Below, piece by piece: positions 35,241-43,794 of a stretch of 64,000 bases of DNA. The notes under the pieces are model-generated. The model saw only the letters and a list, made by a program, of their open reading frames with translations, was not told where the DNA came from and ran no database searches. Both the position numbers and the translations under genes were made by a program. The stretch's first letter is position 1; every line of letters starts with the position of its first letter. Source of the DNA: Isosphaera sp. (GTDB taxonomy: Bacteria > Planctomycetota > Planctomycetia > Gemmatales > Gemmataceae); assembly GCA_013822345.1 (NCBI GenBank), contig PNKH01000001.1:113957-177956 (forward strand), written 5' to 3'.

Positions 35241-36614
35241 TCACATCTCGTGCCCGGCGAACCGGTGGTTCGGGTCGAACCGGCCGGCGAACGGGCGGTC
35301 GGTCAGGTAGTTCGCCCGGGTGTGCCGGGCGGTCGTCCGGCCGGTCACCGCCACCAGCATCTCGTCCGGGTGGAGCTCGCCCGCCAGCTGGGCGTCGGCG
35401 TCCCCGAGGACCGCCCGCCACCCGACCCGGGCGGCGTGCCCCGGCACCCCGAACGCCTGCAGCACCGCGGCGTTGTTCACCACCGCCTCCCAGTTGCTCG
35501 GGTACAGCTTGATCAGCTGGCTCAGGTCCTGCCAGAACGTCCACACCTGCAGCCCGTACCCGCGGAGCAGCGACACCGCCTGCGGCAGCAGGTCGAGCGA
35601 CCCGAGCTGGGCCGCCTCGTCCAGCAGGAACAGTGTCCGCTGCTTCGGCAGCCGGGTCCGCCGCATCACCACCGTCATCAGGGTGACGACCCACAGCCGC
35701 AACAGCCCGCGGTGGCTCAGCAGCTTCTCCGGAGGGAGGACCAGGTAGATGGTCATCGGCTTGTTCCGGAGCAGGTCGCACAGGTCGAAGGTCGACCTCT
35801 CCAGGCTCCGGGACACGGCGGTGCTGCCGAGGCACTTGACGAACGTGGTGGCGGTGGTGCGGATGCACGGCCGGGTCTTGTCGGCCGGGGCGGCGAGGTA
35901 GGCGACGAACTCGTCCCGGGCGAGCGGGGACATGGTCTTCTTGCGGGTGTCGAGGGCGACCGCCAGGGTGTAGTCGAGGTCGTCGTTGTACAGCAACTCG
36001 CGGAGGGAGCAGAGGTTCCGCCGCTCCGGCGGGGAGCTGGTGGCCACGTCCGCGACCAGCCCGGCGACCAGCCCGCGGCCGGTGTCCTCCCAGTACCGGT
36101 CGGAGCTGAACTCGTGCCCGACGGCCAGCTGCGAGGCGATCATCTCGGCGTCCGACTCGGGGTCCGACCCGGGCACCTTGAACAGGTCGAACGGGTTCAG
36201 CTTGTCGGCCTTGTCCTTGTTCGCCACCAGCCCGAACGGGTCGAGGACGACCACCTGCTGGCCGAGTTCGCGGCGGTACCGGGCGGTGACCTGGTAGTTC
36301 TCCCCCTTGATGTCGGTGACGATGACCGACCCGGGGTAGGTGAGCAGGGCCGGGATGATGAGCCCGACGCCCTTCCCGGCCCCGGTCGGGGCGACGGTCA
36401 TCAGGTGGCCGTCGCCGGCGTAGGTGAGCGGGTCGCGGGCGGCCTGGCGGGAGGCGGTCGGGTTGAACCCGAGGGTCGGGGCGTGGTCGGTGCCGGCCCA
36501 CCCGAGGAACAGGGCGGACCCGTCGTCCGGGAGTGGCGGGGACCCGGCCTTCTTGCGGGGGGTGCGGCGCCGCCGGGCGGCCGGGCGGGGGGCGTCGTCG
36601 GCCGGGTCGGACAT
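35241..36614 (-). CDS. VirD4/TraG-like type IV coupling ATPase, orphan
   Basis: 457 residues from the ATG at 36614. Walker A APTGAGKG is at residues 75-82, Walker B TLFLLDEAA near 324-330, and the TraG/VirD4 pattern is seen in SVIVTDIKGENYQVTARYRR and YGLQVWTFWQDLSQL. It begins with a short arginine-rich tail, not the usual two membrane helices, so it may be soluble or anchored by a partner. No relaxase, VirB or other secretion genes are in the window. It may be a relic of a conjugative element or serve another motor role. Confidence 0.82.
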   Translation of the reverse strand: MSDPADDAPRPAARRRRTPRKKAGSPPLPDDGSALFLGWAGTDHAPTLGFNPTASRQAARDPLTYAGDGHLMTVAPTGAGKGVGLIIPALLTYPGSVIVTDIKGENYQVTARYRRELGQQVVVLDPFGLVANKDKADKLNPFDLFKVPGSDPESDAEMIASQLAVGHEFSSDRYWEDTGRGLVAGLVADVATSSPPERRNLCSLRELLYNDDLDYTLAVALDTRKKTMSPLARDEFVAYLAAPADKTRPCIRTTATTFVKCLGSTAVSRSLERSTFDLCDLLRNKPMTIYLVLPPEKLLSHRGLLRLWVVTLMTVVMRRTRLPKQRTLFLLDEAAQLGSLDLLPQAVSLLRGYGLQVWTFWQDLSQLIKLYPSNWEAVVNNAAVLQAFGVPGHAARVGWRAVLGDADAQLAGELHPDEMLVAVTGRTTARHTRANYLTDRPFAGRFDPNHRFAGHEM

Positions 36615-36694
36615 GGGCGATACCACCGGGGCGGCGGGACGGGGACACCCCATTTTAGGCGCCACCGGAGAGAACTGGGATGTTCGGTGTCTTT

Positions 36695-36794
36695 CCGGGC
36701 GAACCGCGACCGTCCCGCCGCGACCCCTCAGGTGTGGCACGGCGAGCGGGTTTGCACCTGACGGGTCGCGGCGGGACGGTCGCGGTTCGCCCGG
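36695..36794. repeat. Long inverted repeat in a divergent promoter region
   Basis: 40-base arms (36695-36734, 36755-36794) with a single mismatch and a 20-base loop, in the region between the divergent TraG-like gene and the toroid gene. Its position upstream of both genes argues against a terminator role. The start of the arm is the GCGAACCGCGACCGTC motif of the family at 33721 and 59081. Confidence 0.9.
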
Positions 36795-36810
36795 CGGGTG
36801 CCGGGGCGAG

Positions 36811-36816
36811 TATAAC
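36811..36816 (+). promoter_or_regulatory. -10-like TATAAC before the toroid gene
   Basis: TATAAC lies 31 bases before the ATG at 36848, directly after the long palindrome. A ribosome-binding site GGAGG follows at 36835-36839 region. Confidence 0.4.
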
Positions 36817-36847
36817 CACAGGACACGCCCCCGCCGGAGGTTCCGCC

Positions 36848-37813
36848 ATGCTCCCGCTCCTCGCCGTCCTCGTCCCGCTGGCCGTGCCGGAGCCGACCCG
36901 GGCGGTCGCGGCGGCGGTCCCGAAGCTGGTCGCCGGGGCGACCGGACACGCCGACCAGAAGACGTGCTTCGCCTGCCACAACCAGGCGTACCCGCTCCTG
37001 GCCCTGAGTGCCGCGAAGGGCCGCGGGCTCGCCGTACCGGACACCTTCTTCGCGGGACAGGCGGAGCACGTCGCCGGGTTCCTGGCGTCGAACAAGGACC
37101 GGTTCAAGGACGGCCGCGGGACCGGCGGGCAGGCGGCGACCGCCGCGTTCGCCCTGCTCACCCTCGAACTCGCGGGGCACAAGCCGGACGACGCGACGGA
37201 CGCGGCGGTCGGGTACCTGCTCAAGTTCCCGGGGGCGCGGGACTACTGGCGGACCGGGTCGAACCGCCCGCCGACCGAGGCGAGCGACTTCACCACGACG
37301 TACCTCGCCCTGCGGGCCCTGCGGGTGTTCGGGGCCGGGGCGGACAAGGACCAGGTGGCGAAGCGGGTGGAAGCCGCCCGCGGGTGGCTGGCGAAGACCG
37401 CGGCGAAGGACACCGAGGACCGGGTGTTCCGGCTCCTCGGGCTGGCGGAGGCGGGGGCCGGGAAGGAGGCGGTGGCGGCGGCCGCGTGGGAGCTGGCCCG
37501 GACCCAGCGGGCGGACGGCGGGTGGGGCCAGCTCGACCAGGCCGAGAGCGACGGGTACGCGACCGGGTCGGCGCTGTACGCCCTGCACCACGCCGGCGGG
37601 CTGCCGGCGGACGCGGCCGCGTACCGGGCCGGGGTGGGGTTCCTGCTGGAGACGCGGCTGGACGACGGGACGTGGAAGGTGAAGTCGCGGAGCAAGCCGT
37701 TCCAGCCGTACTACGAGAGCGGGTTCCCGCACGGGAAGGACCAGTTCGTGTCGGTGGCGGCGACCGGGTGGGCGACCGCCGCGCTGGCGGCGACGGTGCC
37801 GGCCCGGAAGTGA
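36848..37813 (+). CDS. Alpha/alpha-toroid protein with CxxCH motif
   Basis: 321 residues. After a short hydrophobic N-terminus comes CFACHNQAYPLLAL, a CxxCH motif as in c-type cytochromes, then several prenyltransferase/squalene-cyclase-like repeats (AAFALLTLELAGHKPDDATDAA, YLALRALRVFGAGADKDQVAKR, AQRADGGWGQLDQAESDGYATGSALYAL). GGAGG precedes the ATG. The combination of a heme-like site with toroid repeats is seen in planctomycete exported proteins; the enzyme or binding activity is not known. Confidence 0.72.
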   Translation: MLPLLAVLVPLAVPEPTRAVAAAVPKLVAGATGHADQKTCFACHNQAYPLLALSAAKGRGLAVPDTFFAGQAEHVAGFLASNKDRFKDGRGTGGQAATAAFALLTLELAGHKPDDATDAAVGYLLKFPGARDYWRTGSNRPPTEASDFTTTYLALRALRVFGAGADKDQVAKRVEAARGWLAKTAAKDTEDRVFRLLGLAEAGAGKEAVAAAAWELARTQRADGGWGQLDQAESDGYATGSALYALHHAGGLPADAAAYRAGVGFLLETRLDDGTWKVKSRSKPFQPYYESGFPHGKDQFVSVAATGWATAALAATVPARK

Positions 37814-37836
37814 CCCGAGCCGCCTGCGGCGGCCGG

Positions 37837-39468
37837 TCACTTCTCCCCGACGTCCACCTGGACGGCGGTCAGCACCTCGCGGGTGGCGTCGTTCTGGACG
37901 AACGCCACCAGCTTCAGGTTCTTCAGCCCGAGCGGGCGGTCCGGGCGCGGGAACGGCCCGTCGTTCTTCTCGAACTCGTCCAGGTACTTCGCCAGCTCCT
38001 TCCGCACCTCCTCGGGGTCGAACGCCACCGCCTGCTCGGCGTCCTTCTTCGGCAGCGGGAACCCCTTCACCCCGCCGGGCATCGCCCGCACCACCATGTG
38101 GTGGTACCGGATCCCGTTCCCGCCGGCGTACCGCACCCGCTCCTCGGCGAGCACGAACCGCAGCATCATCTTCTCGCCCGGCGCCTCCAGCCCGGAGACG
38201 GTCGCCTTGCCGGTGAACCCGCCCTTCTCGGCCTTCGCCACGGTCAGCCCGAGCTTCACCCCCGGGGCCTTCTCCAGGGCCTCGTCGATCGGCCCGCGGA
38301 GGGCGGCGAACGCCTTCCCGGCCGCGCCCGCCGGCCCCCCGCCGGCCGGCCCGAGCTTCCCGCCGACGAACACCGTCGGGGCCCCCTCCACCTGGTTGCT
38401 GTAGTAGTCCTCCAGCCGGGACATGGCGGCCGGGCTGGCGAGCGGGTCCGGGCGCGGGATGTGGACGTGGTACTGCAACAGCACCACGTCGGCCGGCGGG
38501 TACGCCTTCATCAGCCCGTCGAACGCGAGGTCGACGGCGGCGCACGGCGGGCACTCGGCCCCGGTGAACACCTCGACCAGGACCCCGCGGTCCGACTTCC
38601 CCTTCCGCCCGGCGAACGGCTCCGGCTTGAACGGCAGGGTCTTGGCGTACTCGGCGTAGTCCCGGGCCTCCAGCTTGGTCACCTGGGCGGCGAACGGCTT
38701 CGCGTCCGCCGCCTTCCCGGCCCGGGTGAGGGTGCGGACGACCGCCTCCAGCACCCGCAGCCGGGTGGCCGCGTCGTCGTCGTCGGACAGGAGCCGCTCG
38801 GCCCGCTTCGCCTGGGCGACGGCCAGGTCGGCGAACCCGTCCTGCCCGGCCAGGGCGTCGGCCAGCCCGAGGGTGGTCTCCCGCTCCCACCGCGGGCCGT
38901 ACGCCCCGGCCGCCTTGTTCACCCGGTCCAGGATGCCGCGGACCTCGTCCGCCGGCACCTTCTTCTCGGCCGCCCGGGCGACCACCTCGGCCGCCGCGTC
39001 GAACAGCTTCGGCCCGCCCTCGACCTGGCCGAGCGTCTCCCGGGCGAGGGCGAACGGGTCGTCCAGCTTCCGCAGCTTGGTCGGGTGCATTTCGGCGACG
39101 ACCAGCTTGCGCCCGACCAGCGAGACGGACCCGGCGATCTTCTTCTTGTCCTTGGCGAGCACCCCGTCGAACGACACCAGCTCCCGCCCGCCGAGGTCGA
39201 GGGTGAACCGGACCGCGTCCCCGTCGACCTTGAGGTTCTTCAGCTTCGGCTCGGCCCCGAGCTTGACCGACGCCCCGAGGTAGTCCCCGACCCACTTCCC
39301 GTCGTCCTGGGTGAGGGCGACCATGAACAGCACGTCCTCGCCCTCCCCGGTCGGGACGGCGAGCTTCCAGATCCCGGCCGGCGGGACCGGGTCGGCCGCC
39401 CGCGTCGGGGGTGTGAGTGCGAGTGTGAGTGTGAGGGAAGACAGGAGGAGGGTGGAGACGGCGCGCAT
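37837..39468 (-). CDS. Secreted protein with thioredoxin-like domain
   Basis: 543 residues with a signal peptide (STLLLSSLTLTLALTPPTRAAD). The N-terminal 270 residues are helical and beta segments without known relatives. From about 290 a thioredoxin-like fold appears with the active-site motif CPPC (VEVFTGAECPPCAAVDLAFDGL), followed by VVLLQYHVHIP and GAPTVFVGGKL. The C-terminal 150 residues are a separate beta-rich domain. It is likely a periplasmic disulfide or redox protein. The signal region DNA is repetitive (GTGTGAGTGCGAGTGTGAG), encoding SLTLTLALT. It is convergent with the toroid gene. Confidence 0.78.
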   Translation of the reverse strand: MRAVSTLLLSSLTLTLALTPPTRAADPVPPAGIWKLAVPTGEGEDVLFMVALTQDDGKWVGDYLGASVKLGAEPKLKNLKVDGDAVRFTLDLGGRELVSFDGVLAKDKKKIAGSVSLVGRKLVVAEMHPTKLRKLDDPFALARETLGQVEGGPKLFDAAAEVVARAAEKKVPADEVRGILDRVNKAAGAYGPRWERETTLGLADALAGQDGFADLAVAQAKRAERLLSDDDDAATRLRVLEAVVRTLTRAGKAADAKPFAAQVTKLEARDYAEYAKTLPFKPEPFAGRKGKSDRGVLVEVFTGAECPPCAAVDLAFDGLMKAYPPADVVLLQYHVHIPRPDPLASPAAMSRLEDYYSNQVEGAPTVFVGGKLGPAGGGPAGAAGKAFAALRGPIDEALEKAPGVKLGLTVAKAEKGGFTGKATVSGLEAPGEKMMLRFVLAEERVRYAGGNGIRYHHMVVRAMPGGVKGFPLPKKDAEQAVAFDPEEVRKELAKYLDEFEKNDGPFPRPDRPLGLKNLKLVAFVQNDATREVLTAVQVDVGEK

Positions 39469-39495
39469 GAGGGGTCTCGGTGGGCCGCGGCGGGG

Positions 39496-40632
39496 TCAGA
39501 ACCGGTCCCGCTCACGATACACCTTCGCCACCGCGTCCGCCACCTGCCGGGCGTCGGCCCGTGACAGTCCGAGCACCGGGTGGTGGAGGACGACGCAACC
39601 GGCGTGAGCGGCGGTCGCGTGCGTGAGGTCGCCGGCGGCCCGGAACCGGGACGGGGAGCGGCCGACGTGGAGAGCCTTGAACCCGGCGTCGAGCGCGACC
39701 CCTTCCGCCCGCACGGCTCGGACGAATAGGTCGCGCGGCAGCCCGAACGCGGCCGGGTCGTACCGGAACCCGAGCTTGTAGAACGCGGGGGCGGAGTCGG
39801 GCGGGACGGGGAACGGCACCAGGCCGGGGACGGCGAGGCACCCGACGAGTTCCCGCACCCGGTCGGCACGGATCGCGGTCACCTCGGGAAGCTTCCGGAG
39901 TTGTGGGCGGAGCGCGGCGGCCTGCAGCTCGCTGAGCGCGGCCCACTGCTGCAGGCCGCGGCTGAGGAACGCCTTCGCCCGCTGGTGCAACTGCGGGTCG
40001 GCGGTCAGGACGGCCCCGCCGCGGCCGGCGGCGAGCAGCTTCGACCCGCCGAAGCTGAGGGTGCCGAGGTCGCCCCACGTCCCGGCCGGCTTCCCCTGCA
40101 CGGTCGCCCCCGGGGCCTGCGCCGCGTCCTCGACCACCCCGACCCCGCGCCCGCGGCAGAGGTCGGCCACCTCGCGCATCGGCACGAGGCCGCCGTGGAG
40201 GTGCGAGCAGACGACCGCCTTCGTGCGCTCCGTGAACGCGGCTTCGAGTCGAACCGGGTCGAGCTGCCAGGTGTCGGGGTGGGGGTCGGCGAGGACGGGG
40301 GTCGCCCCGAGGGCGTGGACGGTGAGGAAGTTCGACTCGTAGTCGTAGGCGGCGAGGACGACCTCGTCCCCGGGTCCGACGCGGAGTGCCCGCAGCGCGA
40401 CCTCGACGGCGAGGGTGCCGCTGGCGCAGGTGAGGGCGTGCGGGACGGCGTGGGACGCGGCGAGTTCGGCTTCGAGTGCGGCGACGTGCTCGCCGTGGTA
40501 CCGGCCCCACGCCCCGGCGGCGGTCGCCGCGGCGAGGGCGGCCCGCACGTCCGGGTCGGGCGGCGGCCACGGCGGCGGGCCGTTGGGGCGGACCGGCGGT
40601 CCGCCGAGCAGCGCGGGGAGGTCTTCGGGCAT
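39496..40632 (-). CDS. DegT/DnrJ/EryC1 family PLP aminotransferase
   Basis: 378 residues. The fold-type I features are clear: GRYHGEHVAALEAELA, CASGTLAVEVALRALRVGPGDEVVL, DAAQAPGATVQGKPAGTWGDLGTLSFGGSK with the PLP lysine in SFGGSKLLAAG (near residue 197). The family transaminates keto-sugars for surface glycans or antibiotics. No sugar dehydratase or glycosyltransferase gene is adjacent, so the substrate cannot be inferred. It is read from the ATG at 40632. Confidence 0.88.
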   Translation of the reverse strand: MPEDLPALLGGPPVRPNGPPPWPPPDPDVRAALAAATAAGAWGRYHGEHVAALEAELAASHAVPHALTCASGTLAVEVALRALRVGPGDEVVLAAYDYESNFLTVHALGATPVLADPHPDTWQLDPVRLEAAFTERTKAVVCSHLHGGLVPMREVADLCRGRGVGVVEDAAQAPGATVQGKPAGTWGDLGTLSFGGSKLLAAGRGGAVLTADPQLHQRAKAFLSRGLQQWAALSELQAAALRPQLRKLPEVTAIRADRVRELVGCLAVPGLVPFPVPPDSAPAFYKLGFRYDPAAFGLPRDLFVRAVRAEGVALDAGFKALHVGRSPSRFRAAGDLTHATAAHAGCVVLHHPVLGLSRADARQVADAVAKVYRERDRF

Positions 40633-40676
40633 GAGGGTGTTGTAGGGCGACGGCGGTTGGTCTTCTCGGACGGTGG

Positions 40677-40860
40677 CTCCCCCTCACCCGCCGGCGGGGC
40701 GCCGGCGACCTCTCCCCCGAAGCGGGGGCGAGGTGGGGGCCGCCGGCCTCCTCCACCACGGCCCGGGTCGGGGACGTTTCGAGGGGCCGCACCGCCCCCA
40801 CCTCGCCCCCGCTTCGGGGGAGAGGTCGGAACTGCGCTTCGCGGTTCCGGGTGAGGGGGC
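40677..40860. repeat. Nested inverted repeat, GAGGTGGGGGC family
   Basis: Outer arms CCCTCACCC and GGGTGAGGG bracket inner arms around GACCTCTCCCCCGAAGCGGG (left, 40707 onwards) and CCCGCTTCGGGGGAGAGGTC (right, ending near 40827). It fills much of the 315-bp gap between the divergent aminotransferase and methyltransferase genes. Apart from this and a -10-like TATGAT nothing else is seen in the gap. Confidence 0.85.
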
Positions 40861-40910
40861 TGCGACCGAGACGGCCGGGGGCGACGACCCTCGCACCCAC
40901 CCCCGCCCGG

Positions 40911-40916
40911 TATGAT
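40911..40916 (+). promoter_or_regulatory. -10-like TATGAT before the methyltransferase gene
   Basis: TATGAT lies 31 bases before the ATG at 40948. The in-frame ATG at 40912 overlaps this box and is therefore not likely to be the start. Confidence 0.4.
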
Positions 40917-40947
40917 AACCCGTTGCCCCCGCACCCGAGACGCTCCG

Positions 40948-42054
40948 ATGTCCCGCTCCGGCCGGCCGACCGACGACAAGCCGCTCCCCCCGCTGTACGC
41001 CATGACCCAGGGAGGCGTCGAGACGGTGGCGGCGGACGAGATCACCCGGGACCTCGGCGGCGAGGTGAAGAAGACGTACCGCGGCCTCGCCGTGTTCCGC
41101 GTCGAAGAACTCACGCCGGCGGTGCTGTCGCTCCGTACCACCGAGGACGTGTTCCTGATGGCCTGGGGGTCGGACACGCTGACGTACAAGGCCGAGGACC
41201 TCGACACCCTCCGCACCTGGACCGCCAAGAAGCCGGACTGGGACCACCTGTTCAAACTGCACCACAAGCTGCGGCCGAAGACCAAGGGCCGGCCGACGTA
41301 CCACCTCGTCTGCCAGATGCAGGGCGAGCACGGGTATCGGCGGGCGGACGCCCGGGAGGCGTTCGTCGCCGGGCTGGCCGGGAAGATCCCGCACGGCTGG
41401 CAGTACAGCAACGAGAACGCCTGGCTCGAGATCTGGCTGACCATCTACAGCAAGACGGCGGTGTGCGGGGTGCGGCTGTCCGACCGCACCATGCGGCACC
41501 GGACGTACAAGCTCGACCACGTCGCCGCGTCGCTCCGGCCGACGGTGGCGGCGGCGATGGCCCGGCTCGCCGGGATCGGCCCCGGGATGACGGTCCTCGA
41601 CCCGATGTGCGGGGCCGGGACGATCCTGGCGGAGGTGATCGACGTGGCGGGGAAGCGGAGCCGGGCCGGGCGGGTGCGGGTGGTCGGCGGGGACATCGAC
41701 CCGAACGCGGTGTTCGTCACCTCACAGAACTTGCAGCAGGTCGGGCCGGCGGACCTGGCCCGGTGGGACGCGACCCGGCTACCGCTGGAGACGGCGTCGG
41801 TGGACCGGATCGTGTCGAACCCGCCGTTCGGGAAGCAGTTGGAGTCGATCGAGAAGATCGGGCCGTTGTTGGAGGCGGCGGCCGCGGAGTGGGACCGGGT
41901 GCTGAAGCCGGGCGGGCGGGCGGTGCTGCTGGCGATGGAGCACGAGGGGCTGAAGCGGACGCTGGTGGCCCGCGGGTGGTCGCCGGCCCGGGCGCTGCGG
42001 CTGCGGCTGCTCGGCCAGCTGTGCGTGCTGAGCGTGTGGCACAAGCCGGGGTGA
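40948..42054 (+). CDS. THUMP-domain RNA methyltransferase (Trm14/RlmKL-like)
   Basis: 368 residues. The N-terminal part is a THUMP RNA-binding domain (LYAMTQGGVETVAADEITRDLGGEV and FRVEELTPAVLSLRTTEDV). The SAM-binding catalytic part has DPMCGAGTILAE (motif I, near residue 217), GGDIDPNAV and the catalytic SNPPFGKQ (near 289), which is the N-P-P-F motif of N2-guanosine methyltransferases. It should modify guanosine in tRNA or rRNA. The ATG was chosen as the -10-like box overlaps the earlier in-frame ATG. Confidence 0.88.
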   Translation: MSRSGRPTDDKPLPPLYAMTQGGVETVAADEITRDLGGEVKKTYRGLAVFRVEELTPAVLSLRTTEDVFLMAWGSDTLTYKAEDLDTLRTWTAKKPDWDHLFKLHHKLRPKTKGRPTYHLVCQMQGEHGYRRADAREAFVAGLAGKIPHGWQYSNENAWLEIWLTIYSKTAVCGVRLSDRTMRHRTYKLDHVAASLRPTVAAAMARLAGIGPGMTVLDPMCGAGTILAEVIDVAGKRSRAGRVRVVGGDIDPNAVFVTSQNLQQVGPADLARWDATRLPLETASVDRIVSNPPFGKQLESIEKIGPLLEAAAAEWDRVLKPGGRAVLLAMEHEGLKRTLVARGWSPARALRLRLLGQLCVLSVWHKPG

Positions 42055-42059
42055 CTGCG

Positions 42060-42722
42060 ATGACCGAGGCGGAGTGGCTGACGAGCGACGACCCGCTGGC
42101 GATGCACGCCGTCGTGGCCGACGGCGCCCTGTGCGACAAGTCGCCGCACCACCCCCACACGGAGCGGAAGCGGGCGTTCTTCGGGGCCGCGTGCTGCCGG
42201 CTCGTCTGGCCGTTCGTCGCGGCGGACGACCGCTGCCGGCGGGCGGTCGAATACTTCGAGACGAAGTTCGACCGGGCCTACTCCGACGCGGAAACGGATG
42301 AGATCTGGAGCGACATGAAGGACGCGGACCGGCACCCGGCGGACGACACTCCGGAGTTGCAGCTGTTCGCCGCGCACTTGGTCTACGACGCGGACGTCAG
42401 CGACTGGACGATCCGGAGACTGCTGGACGGGTCCGAGGGGTGGGGCGATCCGCAGCGCGCCCGCCAGGTCGCCCACCTGCTGCGGGAGATCGTCGGGAAC
42501 CCGTTCCGGCCGGTGGCGTTCGACCCGGGTTGGGGGACGGACACCGTGCTGTCACTGGCGAGGGGGATGTACGCCGGCCGAGACTTCGCCGCCATGCCGA
42601 TCCTGGCCGACGCCCTCCAGGACGCCGGGTGCGAGGACGACCAGGTGCTGACCCACTGCCGCGGGCCGGGGCCGCACGTCCGCGGGTGCTGGGTCGTCGA
42701 CCTGGTGCTCGGCAAGTCGTAG
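42060..42722 (+). CDS. Gemmata-type family protein of unknown function
   Basis: 220 residues. It opens TEAEWLTSDDPLAMHAVV and carries KRAFFGAACCRLVWPFV near residue 45. The C-terminal half (LREIVGNPFRPVAFDPGW, LARGMYAGRDF, ILADALQDAGCEDDQVLTHCRGPGPHVRGCWVVDLVLG) is the hallmark of a family that is, as far as I know, greatly expanded in Gemmataceae. It starts five bases after the methyltransferase stop, so the two are likely co-transcribed. No function is known; the family was recognised from memory only. Confidence 0.78.
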   Translation: MTEAEWLTSDDPLAMHAVVADGALCDKSPHHPHTERKRAFFGAACCRLVWPFVAADDRCRRAVEYFETKFDRAYSDAETDEIWSDMKDADRHPADDTPELQLFAAHLVYDADVSDWTIRRLLDGSEGWGDPQRARQVAHLLREIVGNPFRPVAFDPGWGTDTVLSLARGMYAGRDFAAMPILADALQDAGCEDDQVLTHCRGPGPHVRGCWVVDLVLGKS

Positions 42723-42814
42723 TAGGGTGGGCCGAGCCCGGCTCTGCGGGCGAGTCCCACCACCGCCGACGCCCGGTGGGACTCGCCGGCGAAGCGCCGG
42801 CTCGGCCCACCCTA
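42722..42814. repeat. Inverted repeat with interrupted arms, convergent genes
   Basis: Left GTAGGGTGGGCCGAG... and right ...CTCGGCCCACCCTAC are matched at both ends, with a second stem (CGAGTCCCACC / GGTGGGACTCG) inside. It lies between the Gemmata-type gene and the convergent RluA gene, starting at the stop codon of the first. Confidence 0.85.
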
Positions 42815-42818
42815 CAAG

Positions 42819-43694
42819 TCACCCCACCACCCGCCGCAGCTTCTCCGGCAGCGGCGACTCCCACCCCACCCGCCCGCCGGTCACCGGGTGGTCGAGCGCC
42901 AGCCGCCACGCGTGCAGCCCCAACCGCCCGGCCGGGTCGGTCGCCGCCCCGTGCACCCGGTCCCCGACCACCGGGCACCCCAGCCCCGCCAGATGAACCC
43001 GGATCTGGTGCTTCCGCCCCGTCTCCAGCCCGACCTCCACCAGGCTGTACCCGCCGGCCGACGCCACCACCCGGTACCGCGACACCGCCCGCTTCGCGCC
43101 CCCGCCGGGCCGCTTCCCCGCCCGCACGCGCAGGTCGCGGCCCTCCGTCAGGTAGTTCTCGACCACCCCCGCCGGCGGGTCCGGCGCCCCCTCCACCACC
43201 GCCAGGTACGTCTTCGCCACCGCCTCCCAGTTCGCCTGCAGCCGGTCGCGCACCTCCGGGCTTCTGGCGAACAGCAGCAACCCCGACGTGTCGCGGTCGA
43301 GCCGGTGGACGACGAACGGCCGCCCGGCCCGCCGCCCTTCCAACTGCGCCCGCAATCGGGCGAACGCGGTGTCGGCCTTCTCGCCGTCGGTGGCGACGGT
43401 CAGCAGCCCGGACGGCTTGTCGATCACGATGAGGGCGTCGTCCTCGTACACGACCGGCAACAGCGGTTGGCCGGACCGTTCGGCCGTTCCTTCGCGGGCG
43501 ATCCCGACGCGGTCGCCGGGCGTCAGCGGGTGGTCGTGGCGGGTGACCGCGGCGCCGTTCACGACGACCCGGCCGGCCCGCAGCAGCTGCTTCACCCGGG
43601 TGCGGTTCATCGGGGCGAGGGCGGTCAACAGCCAGTCGAGCAGCGGCGCCGGGGCGGTCGGCGGCGGGAGTTCCCGGACCTGGCCGGGCGGCAT
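42819..43694 (-). CDS. RluA-family pseudouridine synthase
   Basis: 291 residues from the ATG at 43694, which has GGAG seven bases upstream; an in-frame ATG at 43727 lacks this. The N-terminus has an S4 RNA-binding domain (RTRVKQLLRAGRVVVNGAAV). The catalytic part has the family motif HRLDRDTSGLLLFA (near residue 127; the aspartate after the second leucine is the nucleophile), TYLAVVEGAPDP and ETGRKHQIRVHLAGLGCPVVGD. The enzyme converts uridine to pseudouridine in rRNA or tRNA. Confidence 0.93.
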   Translation of the reverse strand: MPPGQVRELPPPTAPAPLLDWLLTALAPMNRTRVKQLLRAGRVVVNGAAVTRHDHPLTPGDRVGIAREGTAERSGQPLLPVVYEDDALIVIDKPSGLLTVATDGEKADTAFARLRAQLEGRRAGRPFVVHRLDRDTSGLLLFARSPEVRDRLQANWEAVAKTYLAVVEGAPDPPAGVVENYLTEGRDLRVRAGKRPGGGAKRAVSRYRVVASAGGYSLVEVGLETGRKHQIRVHLAGLGCPVVGDRVHGAATDPAGRLGLHAWRLALDHPVTGGRVGWESPLPEKLRRVVG

Positions 43695-43751
43695 GGCGGT
43701 GCTCCACGGGGACGGTGACGCCGCCATCGTATCCGATCCCGGCCGCCGCGT

Positions 43752-43757
43752 TACAAT
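43752..43757 (+). promoter_or_regulatory. -10-like TACAAT before the ferredoxin gene
   Basis: TACAAT lies 37 bases before the GTG of the ferredoxin gene, at the same spacing as for glcE. No -35 box is visible. Confidence 0.4.
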
Positions 43758-43794
43758 GCCGGGGTCGCCGTGAACCGAGCCGGGAGGGCGGGCC

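Noticed and set aside
36728..39295. Minus-strand frame of 855 codons across the toroid and thioredoxin genes
   Set aside because: It crosses the boundary of two convergent real genes in another frame and shows no known domain.
40912..40947. Upstream in-frame ATG for the THUMP methyltransferase
   Set aside because: It overlaps the -10-like TATGAT and has no ribosome-binding site; the ATG at 40948 fits better.
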